A DNA stretch of 64,000 nt from Desulfohalobiaceae bacterium S24. Lineage in GTDB: Bacteria; Desulfobacterota; Desulfovibrionia; Desulfovibrionales; Desulfothermaceae. Every line of letters begins with the position of its first letter. Positions within the stretch are counted from its first letter, which is position 1. Of the stretch, positions 1 through 7,500 are shown piece by piece. The translations under genes and the position numbers were made by a program. Where the stretch lies: positions 1 through 64,000 of the forward strand of contig JAABTT010000007.1 of NCBI GenBank assembly GCA_011389765.1. Direction: 5' to 3'. The notes under the pieces were generated by a model, which had not been told where the DNA came from, searched no databases, and was given only the letters and a program-made list of their open reading frames with translations.

Positions 1-1
1 C

Positions 2-835
2 GGGCTGCATGTGTACGCCCACTCCAACGGTCAGGGGGTGGATGAGCTGATCGGCGGGGGCTGTGTGGACAGGATTGAAATCGCTTACGGGGCCAACGGG
101 CGATTCGCCCCCACCTGCGTCCGCTTTCGAAAAGCGGTTGAGGCTGGAGAACTCCTGGTGGAGGACTACACGAACTACCAGATGAACCTCAGGTTTCTGG
201 CCGGGGCCATGGGCCTGCCCTATCTGCCCACCCGCTCTTCCCTGGGGACGGACATTATCCGGAAATGGGGCTTTGCAGATGAGCTCAGAAAGAATGAGCC
301 CTTGCTGCCGGACCACAAGCTGGTGGTCCAGGACAATCCCTTTGCCGGCTGGACCGAGGCCACAAAACTCGTCCTGGTCCCGGCCGTCAATCCGGACGTG
401 AGCATCATCCACGTTCAAAAGGCTGATTTACAAGGGAACTGCCGTATTCAAGGCCTGACCTTCTGCGACGTGGAACAGGCCAAGGCGGCCAGACATCTTA
501 TTGTGACCTGCGAGGAACTTGTGGAAAACGGCGTCTTGCGCCGGGAACCGGAACACAACCAGATCCCCTTTCTGCATGTTGACGCCGTGGTTCAGCTCCC
601 CTACGGGGCCTGGCCCACGGCCTGTCACCGCTATTACGACTACGACCCGGAGTACCTTTCCCAATATCTGCAGGAAGCCTGGGATGATCAGCAGTATGAA
701 GCCAACAGAAATCGATACGTCTATCAACCCGAAACACACCGGGACCTCCTGGACCTGCTGGGCCGGGACCGCTTGGAAAGGATCAAGGCCGACCCGGCAA
801 CCGGTTACGCCACCGGACTGAAGCGGGATGTCTGA
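2..835 (+). CDS. CoA-transferase subunit alpha (glutaconate CoA-transferase GctA-like), 5' truncated by window edge
   Basis: Frame open from base 2; GLHVYAHSNGQGVDELIGGGCVDRIEIAYGANGRFAPTCVRF is typical of family I CoA-transferase A subunits. Confidence 0.85.
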   Translation, partial: GLHVYAHSNGQGVDELIGGGCVDRIEIAYGANGRFAPTCVRFRKAVEAGELLVEDYTNYQMNLRFLAGAMGLPYLPTRSSLGTDIIRKWGFADELRKNEPLLPDHKLVVQDNPFAGWTEATKLVLVPAVNPDVSIIHVQKADLQGNCRIQGLTFCDVEQAKAARHLIVTCEELVENGVLRREPEHNQIPFLHVDAVVQLPYGAWPTACHRYYDYDPEYLSQYLQEAWDDQQYEANRNRYVYQPETHRDLLDLLGRDRLERIKADPATGYATGLKRDV

Positions 836-840
836 ATGGA

Positions 841-1091
841 GGTTCCAGGTTCACGGTTCACAGTTCACGGTTAAGATACAAACGAAAGCCGAAATGATTT
901 ACCTCTTCTTTGTCATTTGAACGAGTCTGCCTGTCCAGTTAAATCTCTTTAAGCAAAGCGCATTTAACCGGGGCGAGTAAAGAATCTCTCTGCAATCAGC
1001 CCTGCCAGGACTTATTGAGAAGTTACATGAAACCCGACACCTGAAACCTCGATTTCTTCAACCGTGAACCGTGAACCGTGAACCTGGAACC
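841..1091. repeat. Inverted pair of heptameric tandem repeats (841-872 and 1060-1091)
   Basis: GGTTCCAGGTTCACGGTTCACAGTTCACGGTT vs AACCGTGAACCGTGAACCGTGAACCTGGAACC: reverse complements with one mismatch, built of 7-bp units. Confidence 0.9.
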
Positions 1092-1161
1092 ATCTTCAAT
1101 TCTTCAACTGTGAACCGTGAACCTTTTTAACCTCTTCTTCGTGAACCTGGAACCTCTTCTT

Positions 1162-1926
1162 ATGCAATACTCCTCCAGAGAAATGATGACCATCGCCGCG
1201 GCCAGGGAAATCGATGACGGGGCCACGGTTTTCTGCGGTACAGGCTTGTCCATGCTGGCGGCCGTGGCTGCGAAAAAGATCACCGCCCCCAACAGCGTTA
1301 TCTTTTTCGAAACCGGAGCCATTGACTCCCGCCTGGAGGAAATCCCCATGGCCGTTGCCGACCCCAGGGTCATGCACGGAGCCTGCATTAACACCTCCAT
1401 GCTGGAGGCCTTTGCCTTCATGCAAAACAGGAGCACCGGAAAAAACGTCATCGGCATTCTGGGTGCGGCCCAGATCGATCCCTACGGCAATTTGAACACC
1501 ACCTGCATCGGATCCTATTCAAAGCCGAAGGTCCGTTTTCCCGGCAGCGGCGGGGGCTGCGACGTGACTTCCTTCGTCCCGAAGTCCATCATCTTCATGC
1601 AGCAGGAAAAGAGAAAATTCGTCGAACGCCTGGACTACATGACCAGCCCCGGTTATCTAAGCGGAGGCAACAGCCGGGAACAAGCCGGCCTGCCGGGCGG
1701 AGGCCCCGGGGCCGTGGTCACTAACATGGGCATCCTGCGCTTTGATCCGGACAGCAAGCGGATGTATCTGTCCGGCTGCTATCAAGGGATCACTCCGGAG
1801 ATGATCGAGGCCAAGACCGGTTTCGTCATTGAAACCTCTCAGGCGATCCCTGTGCCGCCGCCCACGGCCGAAGAACTGACCATCCTGCGCACCCGGTGTG
1901 ACCCCCAGCGGCTGATCTGCAATTAA
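1162..1926 (+). CDS. CoA-transferase subunit beta (GctB-like)
   Basis: MQYSSREMMTIAAAREIDDGATVFCGTGLSMLAA; the ORF-track 5' extension (1117-1161) is heptameric repeat, so ATG 1162 is the better start. Confidence 0.85.
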   Translation: MQYSSREMMTIAAAREIDDGATVFCGTGLSMLAAVAAKKITAPNSVIFFETGAIDSRLEEIPMAVADPRVMHGACINTSMLEAFAFMQNRSTGKNVIGILGAAQIDPYGNLNTTCIGSYSKPKVRFPGSGGGCDVTSFVPKSIIFMQQEKRKFVERLDYMTSPGYLSGGNSREQAGLPGGGPGAVVTNMGILRFDPDSKRMYLSGCYQGITPEMIEAKTGFVIETSQAIPVPPPTAEELTILRTRCDPQRLICN

Positions 1927-1930
1927 GAAA

Positions 1931-2140
1931 ATGGAAGAAAGCAGAGGTTTACCCATGGAAAAACTCGCCACCGGATTTCAAATCACGATTATCGGCATGG
2001 CCATTGTCTTTATCATCCTGATCCTGCTCAACCTGGCCATGAACGTCATGAACTGGGTTTTGAACAAGACAGAGGGCTCGGCGCCGGCATCCAAGAAAGA
2101 AAAAGAAGCTTCCGCCCGCTCCAGGACTCCACAATCCTGA
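1931..2140 (+). CDS. OadG-type gamma subunit of Na+-translocating decarboxylase
   Basis: Short protein, one N-terminal TM ([28 protein letters not shown]), next to the beta subunit. Confidence 0.75.
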   Translation: MEESRGLPMEKLATGFQITIIGMAIVFIILILLNLAMNVMNWVLNKTEGSAPASKKEKEASARSRTPQS

Positions 2141-2204
2141 GCATTCGGCTTTCACCCGGACCAACCCGAATAAGCAATGCTCTCAAGCACTGAAAGGCAC
2201 CATC

Positions 2205-3362
2205 ATGTTGGAAAAAATATTTCTCTTTCTCAATTCCACCGGCATCGCGCATCTGACCCTGGGGCACATCGTCATGCTTCTGGTGGCCCTGACCCTTCTC
2301 TATCTCGGTATTTCAAAAAAATACGAGCCGTTGCTCCTGGTACCCATCGGCTTCGGGGTCCTCTTGACCAACATTCCCCTGACCGGACTCATGGCCGAAC
2401 CCGTGCTGCAGTTTGCGGAAAATTCCATCCATGTAGAAAAAATCGGAGGCCTGCTTTACTACCTCTATCAGGGCGATGAACTCGGTATTTTCCCGCCCCT
2501 GATCTTCATGGGCGTCGGAGCCATGACCGATTTCGGCCCTTTGATCGCCAATCCCAAAAGCATTCTTCTAGGGGCCGCGGCCCAGTTCGGGATCTTCACC
2601 ACTTTCCTGGGAGCGATCCTCCTGGGCTTCACCTATCCCGAAGCCGCGAGCATCGGAATCATCGGAGGCGCGGACGGCCCCACCACCATATACCTGGCCT
2701 CCATGCTCGCCCCGCACATGCTGGCCGCCACCGCCGTAGCCGCCTATTCCTATATGGCCCTGGTCCCCCTGATTCAGCCGCCGATCATGAAACTCTTGAC
2801 CACCAAGCAGGAACGGCGCATCAAGATGGCCCAACTCCGGCCGGTCTCCCAGAAGGAAAAAATCATCTTTCCGATCATGGCCACCCTGCTGGTGGTCATG
2901 CTCCTTCCAGCCGCAGCCCCCTTGATCGGAATGCTCATGCTGGGCAATCTCTTCCGGGAATGCGGGGTCACCGGACGGCTCTCCGAAACCGCCCAGAATT
3001 CTCTGGTCAATATCGTGACCATCTTTTTGGGAGTCACGGTTGGGGCCACGGCCACGGCTGAAACTTTTCTCAATCTGAAAACCCTGGGCATTCTGGTCCT
3101 GGGCATCGTGGCCTTTGCCGTGGGCACGGCTACCGGAGTCATCCTGGCCAAAATCATGAACAAGCTCAGCAGGGGCGCCATCAACCCCCTGATCGGCTCG
3201 GCCGGGGTCTCGGCCGTGCCCATGGCCGCCCGGGTCTCCCAGGTGGTTGGGCAGAAGGAGCGCTCGGACAATTTTCTGCTCATGCACGCCATGGGGCCGA
3301 ACGTGGCCGGAGTCATCGGTTCGGCCGTGGCCGCCGGGGTCATGCTCTCGGTCTTTGGCTGA
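2205..3362 (+). CDS. Na+-translocating decarboxylase beta subunit (OadB/GcdB family)
   Basis: Polytopic; [16 protein letters not shown] and [16 protein letters not shown] signatures. Confidence 0.9.
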   Translation: MLEKIFLFLNSTGIAHLTLGHIVMLLVALTLLYLGISKKYEPLLLVPIGFGVLLTNIPLTGLMAEPVLQFAENSIHVEKIGGLLYYLYQGDELGIFPPLIFMGVGAMTDFGPLIANPKSILLGAAAQFGIFTTFLGAILLGFTYPEAASIGIIGGADGPTTIYLASMLAPHMLAATAVAAYSYMALVPLIQPPIMKLLTTKQERRIKMAQLRPVSQKEKIIFPIMATLLVVMLLPAAAPLIGMLMLGNLFRECGVTGRLSETAQNSLVNIVTIFLGVTVGATATAETFLNLKTLGILVLGIVAFAVGTATGVILAKIMNKLSRGAINPLIGSAGVSAVPMAARVSQVVGQKERSDNFLLMHAMGPNVAGVIGSAVAAGVMLSVFG

Positions 3363-3366
3363 AGGA

Positions 3367-5502
3367 TCAAATTTGCCCGATGTGCGTTTCCGGCAGCAGG
3401 ACGGTTTCCACTATATCCCTGACGTCCTGCACGCAAAAAACTGTCAAATCACGAAGCACATACTCCGGGATCTGCTTCAGGTCCGATTCATTCTTGGCCG
3501 GGAAGACCACCGTCGATACGCCGGAATTCCTGGCAGCCAGCAATTTTTCCCTTATGCCGGACACAGGCAGCACCCGTCCACTCAGGGTCAATTCCCCGCT
3601 GAAGGCCACATCTCTCTTGCAGGCCCGCGACGTGAGCAGAGAAAGCAGGGCCACAGCTATAGTCAAGCCGGCGGAAGGACCGTCCTTGGGGATAGCCCCG
3701 GATGGAACGTGGATATGAATATCTCCGGCGCTGAAAAAATCATCGGCCACCTTAAATAGACCTGTATTGCTCCTGATATAGCTCAATGCCGCCTGTGCAG
3801 ATTCTTTAAGAATGTCGCCAAGGGAACCGGTCAGCAGGAGCTTGCCTGTTCCCGGCATCATGGTGGCTTCCACAAACATGATCTCCCCGCCATACGGAGT
3901 CCAGGCCAGGCCGGTAGCCACCCCGATACGATCTTTGGCCGCAAGCACTTCGGAATAATAGTGCTCCTGCCCGAGCAGTTCTTCAACGACTTCCGGCGTA
4001 ATATGGATGGCCTTCCGGGCTATTTCCTGATTTTGCAGGATGTTTCGGGCGGTTTTGCGGCAGATGGAGGCAATCTGCCGCTGCAGGTTGCGCAGACCGG
4101 CTTCTCTGGTATAGCCGCGAATGATCTTCTGAACAGCCTCCCGCGTCAAACGCAGATCATATTCCTGCAGGGAAGCCTGGGCTTTTTCCCGAGGCAGCAG
4201 ATAATCAAAGACAATACGTTCCTTCTCTTCAATGGTGTAGCCGGAGAGGCGGATGAGTTCCAGCCGGTCAAGCAATGGCGCGGGAATGGTTTCCGTGGTG
4301 TTGGCCGTGACAATGAACATCACTTTGGACAGATCAAAGGGCACTTCCAAATAATGGTCTGCAAACGCACTGTTCTGTTCCGGGTCCAGGATCTCCAGGA
4401 GTGCGGCTGCCGGATCTCCTTTGAAATCCTGACCGAGCTTGTCGATCTCATCGAGCATGAACACCGGGTTTTTAGTTCCAACCTTTTTGATCTCTTGAAC
4501 AATCCTACCGGGAAGCGATCCCACATAGCTTCGCCGGTGTCCGCGGAGCTGGGACTCATCATTGATCCCGGCCAGGGACATTCGTATGAATTTTCGCTCC
4601 AGTGCTCTGGCAATGGACAGACCCAGAGAGGTCTTGCCGGTTCCCGGCGGTCCGACAAAACACAAGATCGGCCCCTGGAGATCCAGCTTGTTCTTTTTTC
4701 TGGACAGGGCCTGGGCCACGGTCGTCCTGACTTCTTCCAACTGGAAGGGCTTGCTTAAAAATTGAAAAGAGCCCTTTTGAATAGCGTCTACAGCCACAGA
4801 AACCGTGGCATAGCCGGTCATGACGATCACTTCCGTATTCGGATCGATCCGTTTGGCTTCCTGGAGAAGCTGCAGCCCGTCGATGGTTTTCATTTTCAAA
4901 TCCGTCAGCACCAGGTCGAATTTGGCCTGCATGATCAGATCCAGGGCCTGCTCTCCGCTATCGGCCTCGACTACGCCGTAGCCTTCTTTTTTCAAAACAT
5001 GAGCCAAAGCTTTGCAGGTTTTGAGTTCGTCGTCGACGATCAAGATCTGGGCCTTTCGGGTATGCTTCAAAATGCGGACGGACAAATGCTCCAGGATGCG
5101 GTCCTTGATTTCCGGCAACCCAAAATGCTCCTGGTCGAGAACAGTCTGAGCGTGCCCAATATCCAGATTATCCTGGGTCATGGAAGTCCAGGGCAGTTGC
5201 AGCAGGTATTGGAGGTGGTTTTTGCTGATGGTGTATTCGGCAGAGCCAAGAGACATATTCTGCATCCGGACCAGTTCTTTGCCTGCAAAATCTCGCACTT
5301 CTTCCGGGAGATCCGACCGGGCGACAGATTCCTGAAGTTCTTCCAGATCTGCATGCGCCTCGGGTGTGTCCTCTTTTGCTTTTTTGAATAACTGCATGGT
5401 CTGAACTCGAATTTGAGGTTCGGGCGTTGTAAAACCGAGCTTCCCCTGAGTGAAGCGATGTTCTGCGGAATAAGGATGCTGATGCGGGATATCTTTCCCC
5501 AA
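3367..5502 (-). CDS. Lon-family ATP-dependent protease with a response-regulator receiver domain inserted before the AAA+ module; N-terminal LON domain mostly missing
   Basis: REC: QILIVDDE...DLVLTDLK...MTGYA...LSKPF; AAA+: GPPGTGKTS, MLDEIDKLG; Lon protease: PKDGPSAG plus GIREK. Listed start is TTG; ATG at 5397 (MQLFKKAKED) is an alternative. Confidence 0.93.
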   Translation of the reverse strand: MGKDIPHQHPYSAEHRFTQGKLGFTTPEPQIRVQTMQLFKKAKEDTPEAHADLEELQESVARSDLPEEVRDFAGKELVRMQNMSLGSAEYTISKNHLQYLLQLPWTSMTQDNLDIGHAQTVLDQEHFGLPEIKDRILEHLSVRILKHTRKAQILIVDDELKTCKALAHVLKKEGYGVVEADSGEQALDLIMQAKFDLVLTDLKMKTIDGLQLLQEAKRIDPNTEVIVMTGYATVSVAVDAIQKGSFQFLSKPFQLEEVRTTVAQALSRKKNKLDLQGPILCFVGPPGTGKTSLGLSIARALERKFIRMSLAGINDESQLRGHRRSYVGSLPGRIVQEIKKVGTKNPVFMLDEIDKLGQDFKGDPAAALLEILDPEQNSAFADHYLEVPFDLSKVMFIVTANTTETIPAPLLDRLELIRLSGYTIEEKERIVFDYLLPREKAQASLQEYDLRLTREAVQKIIRGYTREAGLRNLQRQIASICRKTARNILQNQEIARKAIHITPEVVEELLGQEHYYSEVLAAKDRIGVATGLAWTPYGGEIMFVEATMMPGTGKLLLTGSLGDILKESAQAALSYIRSNTGLFKVADDFFSAGDIHIHVPSGAIPKDGPSAGLTIAVALLSLLTSRACKRDVAFSGELTLSGRVLPVSGIREKLLAARNSGVSTVVFPAKNESDLKQIPEYVLRDLTVFCVQDVRDIVETVLLPETHIGQI

Positions 5503-5603
5503 AAAAGCTTATGGAGCCCCGGGCATGGTCGTCTTATCGATGCGGAGAAAATCGAATGAGTACATGACCGCACTTACCCTGATTCGGGTGAAAAAAGCAA
5601 GTA

Positions 5604-5701
5604 TTGCAAAAAGCAACACCGGGATACAATGTGCAACAAACTTCGAATGCAGATATCATGCCCCCTTTTCGAGCCGCATTGATATATGTTGCACATTGCA
5701 A
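5604..5701. promoter_or_regulatory. Putative enhancer-binding sites TTGC-N5-GCAA (5604-5616, 5689-5701) plus a degenerate copy (5624-5638)
   Basis: TATTGCAAAAAGCAACA, ATACAATGTGCAACA (reverse complement TGTTGCACATTGTAT) and TGTTGCACATTGCAATG between divergent genes. Confidence 0.55.
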
Positions 5702-5766
5702 TGCCTGCGATGACGGGTACGTCGCGAGCAATTGCATAATATATTGAAAAAATTACTTTTTCAATA

Positions 5767-5783
5767 TTGGCACGAAGCATGCA
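5767..5783 (+). promoter_or_regulatory. Putative sigma-54 (-24/-12) promoter
   Basis: TTGGCACGAAGCATGCA: GG-N10-GC spacing, one mismatch to TGGCAC-N5-TTGC; about 54 bp before ATG 5837. Confidence 0.65.
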
Positions 5784-5836
5784 TACCAGGCAGACAGTCC
5801 GGATGAACCACAATGTTTGGAGAAGGAGCAAGACCT

Positions 5837-6019
5837 ATGAACAAAATCTGGGAAAAACTGGAAACCATGGCCCTGGCAGTGGCTTTTGCCGAGGCTGGCG
5901 ACCATGAAAACGCACGCCTGTATTTACAATCAGGAGTGAAAGGAAAAATGAGAAACCTCAAGCTGGAAAAACGGCAGGAACAGCAGTTGAGCCAACAGCA
6001 ACAGGATCTCAGACTTTAG
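5837..6019 (+). CDS. Short protein with 'AFAEAG' helix motif
   Basis: Start ATG 5837 with GGAG SD; KLETMALAVAFAEAGDHENARLYLQ resembles motifs in the next two proteins. Confidence 0.7.
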   Translation: MNKIWEKLETMALAVAFAEAGDHENARLYLQSGVKGKMRNLKLEKRQEQQLSQQQQDLRL

Positions 6020-6054
6020 GGACCACCGGACAGGAACGAGGCAGAGGTATTCTT

Positions 6055-6585
6055 ATGAAAACGGTTCTTTTTGCCACTGACGATATTCAGCCCGGAAAGC
6101 GTCTCTTTGACTATGCCCTGCAGTTCTGTTGCAAAATGAAAGCTGAATTGATCATTTTACAGATTCTTCACCCCCGGACCTATCAGGGCATTGTACAAAC
6201 ACTCAAAAACGGACTCGAAAAAACACAGAGCAGGATTGAGAGCGCTTTGACCGCCGCAACCCTGGCTGAAGCCGGAGAACCGGAATCGGCCAGAGCGGTG
6301 CTGCGGGCAGGCAAACAGAACATCGCCAGGCTTTTGCCCGAACCTGACGAGGCCTGCCTGCTGCGCTGCATCGAACAGAAAATCGGGGAGCCTGATCAGG
6401 AAATATATGCCTATCTCCAGGCCAATCCCGGCATTGTCCTGACCTTCTATGACGGCACCCGGGGCAGATCCCAAAAAGAGAACAGGCAGGGTGGTTTCAA
6501 GCTCTGGGAGCGAATCCCGGCGGAATTGGGGATTCCCTGCGTGATGCGTCCGGAATCGAAAATCAAGACCTGCTCTGAATCGTGA
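6055..6585 (+). CDS. UspA-like protein with inserted 'LAEAG' motif
   Basis: MKTVLFATDDIQPGKRLFDYALQFCCKMKAELIILQIL (Usp-like beta1-alpha1); RIESALTAATLAEAGEPESARAVL. Confidence 0.65.
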   Translation: MKTVLFATDDIQPGKRLFDYALQFCCKMKAELIILQILHPRTYQGIVQTLKNGLEKTQSRIESALTAATLAEAGEPESARAVLRAGKQNIARLLPEPDEACLLRCIEQKIGEPDQEIYAYLQANPGIVLTFYDGTRGRSQKENRQGGFKLWERIPAELGIPCVMRPESKIKTCSES

Positions 6586-6600
6586 AAACAAGGATTCCCT

Positions 6601-7164
6601 ATGAAATTCATCCAAAAATTCAAATCCAAGCAGCAACAGGCCGTCCAAAGGATTGACCAGTACCAGGAAGCCATCAGCTTCGCGCAGGCAGGAGCAGCCA
6701 ATGAAGCCCTAAAAGCACTCCGGGTCAAACAGGCTTCCCCTGAACAGCAAAGCAGCAAACTGCTCGTGCTGGCCCAGGGAGATCATTTTCCGGCCGATAT
6801 ACGGGAGTATGCCCTTGAGATGGCCCAAAGGCTGGGATATGAGATTCTGGCTCTGAATACCGCCCCGGTGAAGAAGGAAGCCTGGCGATTTTTTAATCTG
6901 GAGGGAAAAAAACTTCGCCAGGAATTCAAAGCCGCCTCTTTGGAAAATTTTACCGTATTTCAACAGGAGGCGGAGGAACGAAAGATTCCCATCACCCATT
7001 ATGTAAAATTCATGGATAAAGAGGAAGCCCTTCAAGAACTGCGGCAGGAAGTCAAGGACCTCGATTTTATCATCTCGGATGCTGAGCCGCTCCAACCGAG
7101 ACCTCAGGATGAACAAGCCCTGAATCGCCCCCAACGGGAAATGTGTGTTTACTCATTGACCTGA
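6601..7164 (+). CDS. UspA-like protein with N-terminal 'FAQAG' motif
   Basis: RIDQYQEAISFAQAGAANEALKALR followed by KLLVLAQGDHFPADIREYALEMAQRLGYEILALNTAP. Confidence 0.6.
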   Translation: MKFIQKFKSKQQQAVQRIDQYQEAISFAQAGAANEALKALRVKQASPEQQSSKLLVLAQGDHFPADIREYALEMAQRLGYEILALNTAPVKKEAWRFFNLEGKKLRQEFKAASLENFTVFQQEAEERKIPITHYVKFMDKEEALQELRQEVKDLDFIISDAEPLQPRPQDEQALNRPQREMCVYSLT

Positions 7165-7225
7165 GAGTCGATGCCATATTTGGGATTGCCAATTGCCCAT
7201 TTTCGAATTGAAGACAAGGGGAAAA

Positions 7226-7318
7226 ATGAGTATGGACCTCATCTTTTATCTCGACCTGCTGCTGATTGGTTTCGCTTTTTTTTTGTGCTTCTGGTTTCGC
7301 AAGGAAAACAAAAAGTAG
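7226..7318 (+). CDS. 30-aa single-TM microprotein (not in ORF track)
   Basis: Manual translation MSMDLIFYLDLLLIGFAFFLCFWFRKENKK*, preceded by AAGGGG; hydrophobic helix with basic C-terminus. Confidence 0.6.
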   Translation: MSMDLIFYLDLLLIGFAFFLCFWFRKENKK

Positions 7319-7420
7319 CCCTGGGACTCGGCCCTGAAATCCGGTATCACCGGATCCTGATCTGATAGTTTTTTAAGAAAATGTTTTGGAAATCGCAATT
7401 CGAAAATTGAAAATTCTCTG

Positions 7421-7461
7421 AAAACCCTGCTTGTTCAGCCCAGATTCAAGCAGGGTTTTTT
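7421..7461 (+). terminator. Rho-independent terminator
   Basis: AAAACCCTGCTTG ... CAAGCAGGGTTTTTT. Confidence 0.8.
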
Positions 7462-7500
7462 CAGGAGCAGCCTACAAAATCCAAACATGAAGGACAGGAT

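Noticed and set aside
1060-1091. Heptamer repeats considered as a CRISPR array
   Set aside because: Units are contiguous 7-mers with no spacers and no cas genes nearby.
7171-7365. 64-aa ORF on plus strand
   Set aside because: Non-ATG start, no motif; the overlapping 30-aa frame has an SD and a clean TM helix.
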